Source: Paguma larvata (Eukaryota; Chordata; Mammalia; Carnivora; Viverridae). From it: DNA of 64,000 bases. Position 1 is the first letter of the stretch, and every line of letters starts with the position of its first letter. Below the pieces are notes generated by a model that saw only the letters and a list, made by a program, of their open reading frames with translations, was not told where the DNA came from and searched no databases. Below, piece by piece: positions 10,500 through 20,733 of this stretch. The position numbers and the translations under genes are program-made. The stretch lies in NCBI GenBank assembly GCA_030068075.1, contig CM057826.1, positions 117,576,746 through 117,640,745 of the forward strand. Reading direction: 5' to 3'.

Positions 10500-11830
10500 A
10501 CTCATCAGGCCCTGTAATCTAAAGATTTAATACAATTATAATAAAAAAAATCCTATCACGGTTTTTTATAAATTGATTCCAAAATTTATGGAAAGGCAAA
10601 AAAAACTAAAATAACCAGAACAATTTTGACTAAGTTGGAAGAGTTAGACTATCTTATGGTTGAATATCAAGGAACAGTAGTCAAGACAGTTACGGTATTG
10701 GCAAGGGGAGTGACACAAAGGTCAAAGGAACAGGGAGAGGACAGTAACAGACCCACGTCAACACGGCCAATTTCTGTCTGACCAATATGCAAAAGCATCC
10801 ATGGAGAAAGGACGGTCTTTTCAAACAAATCATCAAAAAACTAGCATGGAGAAGAAAACCAACTATTTTAAACCTCACCTTTCATATAAAAATTAATCCC
10901 AAATGGATCACAGGTCTAAATGTAAAACATAAAACCAAACACTAGAAGAAAATAGAAAAGTATCTTCATGACCAGGGGTAGGCAGACTTCTCAGACCTGA
11001 TGCATGCTCTACAAAAGAAGAAAAAATGAAAAACTGGATTTCATCAAAATTAAAGTCTTTTTCTCTGTGGAAGACATTGTTGAGGGGATGAAGAGGCAAG
11101 CCACAGACTGGGAGAAAATATTTACAAATACAATCCCACAGAGGACTTGTATTTACTTTATCTAAAGACTCTTGAAAAACACTCCATGGTAATGAAACAA
11201 CTCCATTTAGAAGTGGCCACAGGACTCCAACCGATACTTCACCAAAGAGGATAGAAAGAGGGCACCTAAGTACATGACAACATTATGAGCCTTTTAACAA
11301 GTCCAAATTAAAGCCACAATGAGATACCACTTATACAGAATGGCTTTAAAAAAAATGTATATATGTATATATATACATACACATACTGACACTATCAAGT
11401 ACTGGCTAGGATACAGAGCAACTGAACTGTCAGTTATTGCTGATGGGAATGCAGAATGCTACAGCTACTCTGAAAAACAGTAGCTGGTGAAAGTTAAACC
11501 TACACTTCATCATATGATCCAGAAATTCCACTCCTGGTTATTCACCTTTGAGAAACGAAAACCCGTTCACCCCAAAACTGTACCAGTTTAAAGTTAAACA
11601 TACACTTAACCATTTGATCCAGAAATTCCATTTCTAGGTATTCACCTTAGAGAAATGAAACCTTATGTTCATATAAAAACCTGTACATAAATCTGTGATT
11701 ACCAAAAAGTGGAAATAATCCAAACTGTCCTTCAGCAGGTGAATAAACTGGTATCTCCATACAATGGAATGCTACTCGGAAATCGAGTACCCACCAGATC
11801 TTCACACCAGCAGTGACACACTGATGATTT
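10500..11830 (+). mobile_element. Old L1 fragment (ORF2 3' part and 3' UTR)
   Basis: A-rich sequence with L1 landmarks: GATTCCAAAATTTATGGAAAGG, AACTGGATTTCATCAAAATTAAAG, and ACAATGGAATGCTACTCGG at the end. Many stops are present. Within it, two near-identical copies of a ~100-bp segment (about 11490-11570 and 11590-11670) suggest a local duplication. Antisense to CYSTM1. Confidence 0.8.
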
Positions 11831-12463
11831 TATTTGCAAGGCATTATTGCAGAGAGGCATTCCAGGGCAAAACCCATCGAAACCACATCTCCCTTTGCCA
11901 GATATACTAGAAAACCTGGAAAGTCCAAAGGCTTTCAAATGTATTCCTCAGGTCCTTGGGATCCCCTAAAAAGGCAAGAGTGGTCCCTCCTTGCCTCAGT
12001 AGCAATGCCACAGATTCTATCTTCCATACCAGAGTTGCATGTAAAGTTTCTTTCGAAAAGATCTGTATTAGAAAAGGGCCTGCCTGAAGCATGGTTGTCT
12101 GTGCTCGCTTATCTATGTGTCGCACCCTCCGACACACCCCCTGGTTTGCTTGAGGAGCAGTGTTTCCTCTGTCAGTAGCCTGACTTGCTTCCTTGGTGCC
12201 TGGCGTTTCTGGAACTTGAGGTCTTACGGCCTGAAGTTTTAGTGCCTCCATTGTGGCCGAGGTTTCAAGCCTTCGTGCCTCAGCTGGTTCTTTGCATCTC
12301 TGGACTCCTCTTTCAGGCCTACACAAATACCCGCTTTCCTCCATGCCCAACAAACCCTGTTCAGTGCTCCTAGCAGTCCTGGCTTTCCTGTCAGTGTTCC
12401 TTCAAAAATAGGCACTAGAGAAAAACCCACCCTTCAGTGACAATAGTGTGACTAAGTCCAGTG
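11831..12463. other. Intron without recognised element
   Basis: Overlapping open frames of 114 codons (+) and 148 codons (-) occur here. Neither product is recognised, and no splice-bounded exon is evident. Confidence 0.4.
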
Positions 12464-12676
12464 GTTTTTTTTTTGTTTTTTGTTTTTTTTGAGAGCGAGA
12501 ACATGCCACTGGGGGGCAGGGCAGAGGTGGAGTGGGGACAGACAGACTGAATGACCATCTCAAGCAGGCTCCTCCCTCAGCGTAGGGCCTGGGAACGGGC
12601 TCGATCCCACATTTCTGGGATCATGAGCCAAAATCAAGCGTTGGACGCTCAACCAACTGAGCCACCTCAAGTGCCC
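12464..12676 (-). mobile_element. CAN-SINE, minus strand
   Basis: T-rich tail remnant, GAGAGCGAGAA body, then a head ending CAACTGAGCCACCTCAAGTGCCCC. Moderately diverged. Confidence 0.85.
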
Positions 12677-12689
12677 CTGGACATCTGTG

Positions 12690-13807
12690 AATTCTTACCT
12701 TACCGGAACTTCCAGCAACATTTGATGGTAACTGATCACTCCTTTTCTCTTAATACACAACCTTCTCTACTTCAGGACACTCCACTCTCCTGGTTCTCCA
12801 TATATGACTCCTTTACAGGTTTCAACACCTATGAGCCCAAGCTAGTTTTCCTTAAAGCTCAGCCCTCCGCTGCCACCTCTTCTCCCTGTCCACCTTGATC
12901 CCATTCACCCCCGAGGCTCGTTACTACCGAGATGCCAGTATTTCCACAGCACTGCCTCCAGCCCAACTTCTCCTCCGCGCTCCAGGTGTATATGCAGCTG
13001 CTTACCTAACATCTCCACCTGAATGTCTTCTCGACACCTTGATCTAACCCAACATGTCCAGAGCCCAACATAGTTTTCTTCCTCCCAACCCATCATAGTA
13101 CCTTTCCCTTGTTCCCAGCATCCACAAACACTACGTATCCAGTTTGTCAGAAGCTCAGGAGGTCATCCCTGTGCCTTTCTCCTTCAATCCCCATATCCAA
13201 TCCATCACTAACTCCTCTTGATTTTATTTCCAAATATGTCAGATGCATTCATGTGAACCGATGCCTTCTCCGAATCACTCTCTACATGGAAGTCAAAGGG
13301 ATCGCTTAAAAATGCCAATCTGGTCATATCATCCCTTTGCTTCACACCCTTCAGTGGCTTCCCATTCACAGAAAAACTAAAATCTTTAATGGATTAGGAG
13401 CCCCTTGTCTTGCTCTTGCCTGTTTCTCATCTGTTTCCAACATCCCACAGTTTTCTGCCATGCTCATTACCTCTTCTAGTGTTTCCGATGAGCCAAGTTC
13501 TCTCCTGCCCCTGGGCCTCTGCACCTGCTCCTCGTACAACTATTTTGCCTATTAACACCTAGTCATCCTTGAGAGCTCTCCCTGACTATTCAAGAAGATC
13601 GCCTCCCCCCTTTTATATGTTTCCAGGGCAGTAGGTATCTTCTCTTTGCAGGAAAGGAGAATGTGAAGTATTACCTCGGGGGATTATTTAATGTCTGGTT
13701 CCTTCCCTAGAATGTAAAGAAGCTCCATGATGGCAAGGGGCGGGGTCTATTCTGTGTGGTCAGTTACCTAACACACTGGAAATGGTCAGCATTTAATGAA
13801 TGAATGA
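12690..13807 (+). mobile_element. L2 LINE 3' region
   Basis: Pyrimidine-rich sequence with L2 features: CACACCCTTCAGTGGCTTCC, a CTCCATGATGGCAAGGGG segment and a terminal TGAATGAATGAA repeat near 13800. Old and without coding capacity. The left boundary is uncertain. Confidence 0.7.
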
Positions 13808-13905
13808 ACGTTGCTCCCTGTAGACTGATGGTGGTTCCCCGGGAGTAGGCATGGCGTGGATTCGAGAATTCCTCCTCCCACAGTTTAAAGTGCCCCATAC
13901 AGGGT

Positions 13906-14035
13906 GGGGAGGGTTGTCTGGCTACCTCAGTTGGTAGCATGTGACTCATGATCTTGAGGTTGTGAGTTCGAGCCCCCAAGTTGGGCAAAGAGATTACTTT
14001 AAGAAATAAATAAAATTTAAAAATAAAAATAAAGT
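13906..14035 (+). mobile_element. Short CAN-SINE
   Basis: Short SINE type: GTCTGGCTACCTCAGTTGG, GAGTTCGAGCCCCCAAGTTGG, AGATTACTTTAAG and an A/T-rich tail. It lacks the long felid body. Confidence 0.8.
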
Positions 14036-14169
14036 GCCACAAGACAATGCTGTGATAAAACTGGGACCCTACTGGAGTGAAGAAATTCTTTTCACCAGGA
14101 ATGTAGTATTTTCTTAAAAAGAATCCATCCACAATCCAAAAAATCCATTAGAACTAATGTACCTCAGAA

Positions 14170-14296
14170 AAAATTCAATTTTATTTTATTTTATTATTTT
14201 TTTAAGTTTATTTATTTTGAGAGAGACAGAGAGTGCAAGCTGGGCAGAGGCAGAGAGAGAGGGAGATAGAGGATCCAAAGCAGGCTCTGTGCTTCT
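14170..14296 (-). mobile_element. Truncated CAN-SINE, minus strand
   Basis: (TTTTA)n tail, then GTTTATTTATTTTGAGAGAG and a GA-rich body, ending at CAGGCTCTGTGC. The tRNA-like head is absent. Confidence 0.8.
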
Positions 14297-14931
14297 TTAA
14301 AAATCCAATTTTAAAAGCCAACATAAGGCTATGCAAAAACTGTGTGATGAAAATTGTACGATTTTACTAAAAGACATAAAAGCGACTAAAGAGAAAGATA
14401 CCATGTTTATGATAGGAAGTTAGTACTATAAATATGTCAACTCTTTCCCCAATTACTCTGTAACTTACATACTCTTCAATTAAAGCCAAACATGTTGCTT
14501 TTCTATAGAAATTGACACATTCATCCTACAATCTAGATTAAAGAGTAAAAGGCCAAGAATAGCCAAGCAAATTCTGAAGAGGAAAAGGGGTATGTGTACG
14601 TGTGCGCTGGGGGTCGGAAAGATGCTTACTGGGTCAGACTCTTCTGATTCTAGCTTGTTCGTACAGGGGAACTTAGTACATGACCACTCTTCTTTCAAAT
14701 CAGTAGGGAAAGGATGACCTAATGGTGTTGGAACTAGAAGAAGAAAACCAGAACTCTAACCTACACCATGATCGAAACTAAAATTAGGTCAACTAAAGAC
14801 TATATGAAGAAAAATTAGAAGGTAATAGGCTTATCTTTATGATCTTGAAATAGAAAAAGATTTTTCAAAGACTAACACAAAGCATGAGGGAAAGATTGAT
14901 AAACATGACATTTAAAAACTTTCATACTAGA

Positions 14932-15145
14932 GGGGCGCCTGGGTGTCTCAGTTGAGCGTCCAGCTTTGGCTCAGGTCATGATCTTGCAGTCTGTGAGTTC
15001 AAGCCCCGCTTTGGGCTCTGTGCTGACAGCTCGGAGTCTGGAGCCTGTTTCAGCTTCTGTGCCTCCCTCTCTCTCTGCCCCTACCCTGCTGGTTCCACCC
15101 CACCCCCATCTCTCTCTCTCTCAAAAATAAACATAAAAAAAAATT
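14932..15145 (+). mobile_element. Felid SINE (SINEC_Fc-like), young
   Basis: Full-length copy flanked by a perfect 15-bp duplication AACTTTCATACTAGA at 14917-14931 and 15146-15160. Confidence 0.95.
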
Positions 15146-15331
15146 AACTTTCATACTAGAAAATACACTATACAAAAGGCTAAGAGGCAGACAGGGAGAA
15201 GATATTGGCAAGCCTGTCAAAGTGACAAATACTAGTGTGTGGAATATGTAGAGATTCCCGATAAATCAGTAAGACAAACCAATAGAGAAAAAAAAAATCA
15301 CAGGATTTGTAAAAGTAAATCACCAAAAGTT

Positions 15332-15536
15332 TATTTTTTTTAATGTTTATTCATTTTTGAGAGACACAGGGTGAGGAGGGGAGGAGCACAGAGAGAGGGA
15401 AATACAGAATCTGAAGCAGGCTCCAGGCTCTGAACTGTCAGCACAGAGCCCGACGCGGGGCTCGAACTCACTGACTGCAACATCATGACCTGAGCTGAAG
15501 TTGGATGCCCAACCGACTGAGCCAGCCAGGCACCCC
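15332..15536 (-). mobile_element. Felid SINE, minus strand
   Basis: Full-length reverse copy with a short duplication AAAAGTTT on both sides. It lies 190 bp from the opposite-strand copy at 14932-15145, so the pair is inverted. Confidence 0.93.
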
Positions 15537-15691
15537 AAAAGTTTGTATTTTATGTTAAGGCCACTAGTAATCAGGTAAGGTAAATTAAAATACTAATAAA
15601 CACTGAGGAAAGAAACTGAAGACAACACAAAGAGATATTCCATGCTCTTGCAATAGAAAAATTACTTTTGTTAAAATGTCTATACTATCCA

Positions 15692-15796
15692 GGGGTGCCT
15701 GGCTGGCTCAGTCAGTGGAGTGTGCAACTCCTGATCTCAGGGTTGTAGGTTTGGGCCCCATGTTGGGTGTAAAGATTACTTAAAAATAAAATCCTA
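15692..15796 (+). mobile_element. Short CAN-SINE (host of a nested insertion)
   Basis: GGGGTGCCTGGCTGGCTCAG to TACTTAAAAATAAAATC. Its tail appears to continue as ATCTTAAAAAAA after the next SINE, so that SINE inserted into this tail. Confidence 0.9.
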
Positions 15797-16006
15797 GGGG
15801 CACCTGGGTGGCTCAGTCGGTTGGGCGGCCAACTTCAGCTCAGGTCATGATCTCATGGTTCATCAGTTTGAGCCCCGCGTCTGGCTCTGTGCTGACGGCT
15901 CAGAGCCTGGAGCCTGCTTCAGATTCTGTGTCTCCCTCTCTCTCTGCCCTTCCCCTGTTCATGCTGTCTTTCTGTCTCTCAAAAATAAATAAACGTTAAA
16001 AAAAAA
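15797..16006 (+). mobile_element. Felid SINE nested in a short CAN-SINE tail
   Basis: Long-type copy beginning GGGGCACCTGGGTGGCTCAG, same orientation as the preceding short SINE. Confidence 0.93.
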
Positions 16007-16010
16007 TCTT

Positions 16011-17036
16011 AAAAAAACCAACAACCATATCATCCAAAGCAATCTACAGATCTAATGCTGTCCCTATCAAAATACCAGCAACATTTTCCACAGAACTACA
16101 ATACTACTAAAATGTGTATGGAACCAAGAAGATCTCAAATAGCCAAAGCTGTCTGGAGAAAGAGGAACAAAGCTGGACATAAAATCCTAGATTTCAAGAT
16201 ATACTACACAAAGCTGTATAGTAATAATATAAATGATATGGTGCTGATACAAAAACAGACACAGAGAACAATGGAACAGAATAGAGAGCTCAGATATAAA
16301 CCCACATGTATATGGTCAATTAATTTACAACAAAGGAGGCAAGAATATACAATGAAAAAAAGACATTCTCTTCAATGAATGGTGGCAAGAAAACTGGACA
16401 GCGACATGTAGAAGAAAGAAACCGACCAGTTCCTTACACCATAAATAAAAATGAACTCAAAATGGATTAAAGACCTCAAGGTGAGACATGAAACCATAAA
16501 ACTGCAAGAAAACACAGGCAATCTGACACTGGCCTTAGCAACATTTTTCTATGTCTCCTGAGGCAAGGGAAGAAACAAAAGCAAAATTAAAGTATTGGGA
16601 CCACACCAAAAAAAAAGAACGTTTTGCACAGTGAAGGAAACCATCAACAAAATGACAAGGCAACCTACGGAATGGGAGATGTTCACAAATGAATTATCCC
16701 ATAAGGGGTTAATATCCAAAACAGGAAAAGAACTTACACAACACCAAAATACAATCTCATTAAAAAATGGGCAGAGGACCCAAATAGACATTTTCCTAAA
16801 GAAGACATCTACAAACACATGAAAAGATGCTCAACATCACTAATCATCAGAGAAATGCACATCAAACCCACAATGAGAAAGCACCTTGCACCTGTGAGAA
16901 TAGCTAGAATCCACAAGGCAAAAAATAAATGCTGGTGAGGAGGCAGAAAGAATGGAATCCTTGTGCCTGGTGGCAGGTAAATTGGTGCCGCCACCGTGAC
17001 AAAGAGTACGGAGGGTCCTCAAATATTTTTTAAAAA
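16011..17036 (+). mobile_element. L1 ORF2 3' fragment, copy A
   Basis: Shows L1 ORF2 motifs, including the coded stretch LSLSKYQQHFPQNYNT (frame 16055-16378) and GGAGGCAAGAATATACAATG. Broken by stops and frameshifts. It is interrupted at 17037 by a SINE and continues from 17235. Confidence 0.9.
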
Positions 17037-17234
17037 GGGTCGCCTGGGTGGCTCAGTCAGTTAAGTATCTGATTCTTGATTTAGGCTCAGGTCATGATCT
17101 CACAGTTTCGTGAGTTCGAGACCTGCATAGGGCTCTGCACTGACAGCGCAAAGCCTGCTTGGGATTCTCTCTGACCCTACCCCGCTCACATTCTCTCCCT
17201 CTCAAAATGGATAAACTTAAAAACATTTTTTTTC
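17037..17234 (+). mobile_element. CAN-SINE inside L1 copy A
   Basis: GGTCGCCTGGGTGGCTCAG start, GTGAGTTCGAGACCTGC, CTCTCAAAATGG tail. It splits the L1. Confidence 0.9.
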
Positions 17235-18035
17235 TAAAGAATTACAATATGATCCAGTTACCACTGGGTGTTTGCCCAAAGAAAACAAAAACACTCATCT
17301 GAAGAGATACATGCACCCCTATGTCTATTGCAACATAATTTATAACAGCCAAGATATGGAAGCAATCCAACTGTCTATCAATATATGAGTGGATAAAGAA
17401 GATGTGGGATGGATGGATATTATATATATCATATAATTATAATTATATATGATATATTTATATGTAATATCTATATTTATAAATATGTATTATATAATTT
17501 AAATATATAATTTTATGTATATTTACATCTATATTATGTATAAATCATAGATATTTTATATCTATATAATATATATAAAAGATATATGTTAGGAATATAA
17601 TTTAGCCGCAAAAAAGGATGAGATCTAGTCATTTGCAACAACATGAATGGACCGAGAGGATACTCTAAGTGAAATAAGTCAGACGGAAATAGACGAATAC
17701 CATATGACTTCACTTATATGTGGAGTCTAAAAAACAAAACAGAAAGTAAAAACCAATCCATAAATACAAGGAATAAACTGTTGCCAGGGTGAGTGGGGAA
17801 ATGAGGGATGGGCGAAATGGGCGAAGGGTTACGGGAGTACAGGCTTCTAATTATGAAATAATTCACAGGGATGAAAGGCACAGCAGAGACAGAGTATAGT
17901 CAATGGCACTGTAGCACTGCTGTATGGTGACAGACGGTAGCTATACTTGTGAGCACAGCATAATGTACATACTTCTTAAATCACGACTGTACACCTGAGA
18001 CTGCATTAACTACATTTCAATTTTTAAAAAACCAT
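17235..18035 (+). mobile_element. L1 3' end, continuation of copy A
   Basis: Continues with the classic L1 3' segment GTGGATAAAGAAGATGTGG, and ends near GACTGTACACCTGAGACTGC. It is expanded internally by an AT-rich tract (17423-17590). Confidence 0.85.
17423..17590. repeat. AT-rich low-complexity tract
   Basis: About 170 bp of interrupted TA/ATA repeats with many short palindromes, inside the L1 3' UTR. It replaces the usual short microsatellite position of this L1 type. Confidence 0.85.
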
Positions 18036-18779
18036 ATGGTATTAGCATGTAAATTAGACACAGAGATCAGTGGGGCAGACTGGAGAACCGAGAAATAAAC
18101 CCACGCTTATTATGGTCAATTAACTTATGACAAAGGAGGCAAGAATATACAATGGAGAAAAGACATTTTCTTTGATAAATGGTGCTGGGAAAACTGGACA
18201 GCTACATGCAGTAGAATGAAACTGATCACTTACTTACACCATCCACAAAAATAAACTCAAAATGGATTAAAGACCTAAAGCCATAAACTACAAGAAAACA
18301 TAGGCAGCAATCTTTGACAACAGCCTTAACAACATTTTTCTAGTTATTTCTCCTGAGACAAGAGAAACAAAAGCAAAATTAAACTACTGGGATCACATTA
18401 AAAGAAAAAGTTTTTGCACAGCAAAGGAAACCATCAACTAAGTGACAAAGCAACCCACCGAACGGGAGAAGATATTCTCCAAGTGACATATCCCAAAAGG
18501 GGTTAATACCAAAACTCTATAAAGAACCCATACAACTCAACACCCAGAAAACAATGAACTCTATTAAAAATGAGCAGAGGACCTAAATAGACGTTTGTCC
18601 AGAGAAGATGTACAGATGGCCAATGGACAGACAAGAAGATGCGCAACATCGCTAATTATCAGGGAAATACAAACAAAAGCCACAGTGAGATTATCACTTT
18701 ATACCTGTCAGTATGGCGACCGTCCCCCAAAACAAGAAATAACAAGCACTGGCAAAGATGTGAAGAAAACGGAACCCTT
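18036..18779 (+). mobile_element. L1 ORF2 3' fragment, copy B
   Basis: A second L1 copy in the same orientation. It repeats the stretch seen at about 16310-17030 (TGGTCAATTAACTTATGACA, GGAGGCAAGAATATACAATG) with scattered differences, so it is a separate insertion or an old duplication. Confidence 0.88.
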
Positions 18780-18897
18780 GGGGCTCTTGGCTGGCTCGGT
18801 GGAGTGAGCGACTCTTGATCTCCGGGTTGTGAGTTTGGGCCCCACATCGGGTGTGGAGAATGCTTAAAAGTAAAATCTTAAAAAGAAAAAGAAAAAG
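18780..18897 (+). mobile_element. Short CAN-SINE inside L1 copy B
   Basis: GGGCTCTTGGCTGGCTCGG to GTGTGGAGAATGCTTAAAAG with an A-rich tail. Confidence 0.85.
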
Positions 18898-19558
18898 GGA
18901 CTCTGTGCATTGTTGATGGGACTGCAAACTGGTGCAGCCACTGTGAAAAACAGTAGGGAGTTCTTGAAAAAATTAACAATAGAATTACCATATGACCCGG
19001 TGACCCTCCCACTGGGTACTTACCCAAAGAAAACAAAAACACTAACTATGCCTATTGCGGCATTATTTACAATAACCAAGACCTGAGAGCAACCCGAGTG
19101 CCCGTCCGTAGATGAAGGGATAAAGAAGACGCGGCACACGTGAAAACACCCCCGAGGAGATACGTGCACTCGCGCGCGCACACGCAGTGAAGCCTTACTG
19201 AGCCGTAAAAAAGAATGAAGTCTTGTCATCTGTGGTACATGGATGGACTCACTGTTGTGCTAAGTGAAATAAGTCAAGAGAAAGACAAATACTGTATGAT
19301 TTCAACTTACATGTGGATTTAAAGAAACAGTCTTAAATAGAGAAGTGCTAGTTGCCAGAGGGACGGTGGGTGGGGGGGAGGGTGAAACAGAGAAAGGGAT
19401 TAAGAGGTACAAACTTCCAGTTACACGTAAGTGGCAGAGATGAAAAATACAGCATAGCGAATGCAGTCGATGACAGCGTATTAATGTTGTACGGTGACAG
19501 CTGGTGACTGTACTTATTGTGGTGAGCACTGCATAGTGAGGAGAACTGCTGAGTCACT
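18898..19558 (+). mobile_element. L1 3' end, continuation of copy B
   Basis: GTTGATGGGACTGCAAACTGG, then AAGTGAAATAAGTCAAGAGAA and the terminal GTACTTATTGTGGTGAGCAC segment. It ends about 100 bp from the alternative CYSTM1 exon's poly(A) signal. Confidence 0.85.
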
Positions 19559-19675
19559 ATGTTAAGACGACAGGGAGATGCCACTTCAAACCTGTCACAG
19601 GTGCTAAAATGTAAGACTGTAGGTTAGGTATTTTTAAAAAAAGAAAAAAAAAAAGGAAATGGTGCGGCACTAATT

Positions 19676-19681
19676 GTTTAT
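19676..19681 (-). terminator. CYSTM1: Poly(A) signal of the alternative CYSTM1 terminal exon
   Basis: TTTATT on the plus strand (about 19676-19681), so AATAAA on the CYSTM1 strand, roughly 50 bp after the alternative stop. Next on the minus strand is CA-containing sequence, then a T-rich tract (19625-19660 on the plus strand is A-rich). That is the usual layout of cleavage site plus U-rich downstream element. It implies a very short 3' UTR. Confidence 0.6.
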
Positions 19682-19732
19682 TCCAGTACCGGAAGGCGGC
19701 GGGCCTGGAGAGAGCACGTGGGTCCCGAGTGC

Positions 19733-19839
19733 TCAGTCCAAGCTGTCCAGGAGGCAGCAGCAGCAGAGAGCAGCCCAACACGCGGCCAGGGCTGCCTGAC
19801 ACCCGGTGCTCATGTCCGTCTTCCTTTCCACCACGTACA
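19733..19839 (-). CDS. CYSTM1: Candidate alternative terminal exon of CYSTM1 (duplicated CYSTM module)
   Basis: The minus strand shows an acceptor (pyrimidine-rich TTGCCCCCAG, AG at 19840-19841) followed by an exon beginning TG TAC GTG GTG GAA. The first 14 bases are identical to the start of the canonical last exon. Read in the same phase it gives VYVVERKTDMSTGCQAAL, then AACWAALCCCCLLDSLD and a TGA at 19733-19735. Length is 107 bp, the same as at 3991-4097. An ungapped comparison gives 19 of 35 identical residues, including VYVVE, the CW pair, AL and the CCCC block; the charged segment and extreme C-terminus differ. Spliced to exon 2 it would give another 102-residue protein. AATAAA lies about 50 bp past the stop. 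I infer a tandem-duplicated alternative last exon under protein-level constraint. A decayed duplicate is the other option, but it has no frameshift, stop or splice loss. I do not know whether this isoform has been annotated elsewhere. Confidence 0.8.
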
Positions 19840-20224
19840 CTGGGGGCAAGGCAGGGGCAGGGGAGAGAGAGACCTGGTCAGAGGGGACTGCGAGTGGCAG
19901 CGTCCTGTGCAGGCAGCATTTAGCGCGAGCCGGCCGTGGAGACTCCCGCCCTCCCCAGCAGGTGGGCTACAGGAGGGGGGGAGCCACGCCCGTCCGGCTC
20001 ATCGCCCCATCTCTGCTCCAGCGTCTGGCGCACACCAGGCACTCACTGGGCGTTTCTTAACTGTGTGAATGCAGGGCTCAGCAGCTGTCAGAGCGCTGTG
20101 TCCCGACACCTCCCCTTCCCCAAGCTGAAGTGAAAGCCAGCCCCTCACTTTGACGCTTGTCCGAAGTGATTCAGTTTGCGGTGAGCCCTGCCCTGCAGCC
20201 TGGTGTGGCAGGTACTGGCGGAAA

Positions 20225-20310
20225 GCTTTATGCATTATCTCATTTAATCCTCACAACGGCTCTGTGTCACCAGCATCATTTCTAAATCTCAAACACTATC
20301 AGCAAGTGTG
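20225..20310 (-). repeat. Probable MIR fragment
   Basis: TTATCTCATTTAATCCTCACAA is the reversed MIR 3' motif. Short. Confidence 0.45.
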
Positions 20311-20535
20311 AATGGGCAGAACCCCTTTTAAAGAGAAAGGGGGCGGTGCAGACAGTTTTGACTCACAAAATCCACACTCGGGGTTTTTCCTACAGAAATA
20401 GTTGTCCCAGTGTTCAGATACGTGTATAGTGTGTCTGTCGTGGTACCAAAACAACCCCAAACTAGCAACAGCCTCATCAACAGAAGACGCATACTGTAAG
20501 ACAGAAAACCAAATAATCTTTAAAACGAACTAGGT

Positions 20536-20733
20536 AGGGGGCACCCGGGTGGCTCAGTCGGTTGAGGGTCTGACTTTGGCTCAGGTCATGATTTCACAGC
20601 TCGTGAGTTTGAGCCCCGTGTCGGGCTCTGTGCTGATGGCTCAGAACCTGGAGCCTGCTTCAGATTCTGTCTCCTCTCTCTGCTACTCTGTCTTTCAAAA
20701 ATAAACGTTAAAAAAAAATTTTTTTTAAAAGAA
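20536..20733 (+). mobile_element. Felid SINE (SINEC_Fc-like)
   Basis: GGGGCACCCGGGTGGCTCAG to TCAAAAATAAACGTTAAAAA, long type. Confidence 0.93.

Noticed and set aside
11340..11395. Alternating TATA/GTATA stretch as a promoter TATA box
   Set aside because: It is a simple-sequence stretch inside an old L1 3' end with no gene downstream.
15808..15999. Recurrent 60-65-codon frames with AQSVGRPTSAQVMIS-like products
   Set aside because: These appear wherever a felid SINE occurs, on either strand. They are translations of the SINE and not proteins.
14932..16006. CRISPR-like alternation of repeats and spacers
   Set aside because: The repeated units are ~200-bp SINEs in mixed orientation in a mammalian genome, not a short-repeat array.
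16055..16378. 107-codon + frame as a gene
   Set aside because: It is part of L1 ORF2 in a broken L1 copy, not a host gene.
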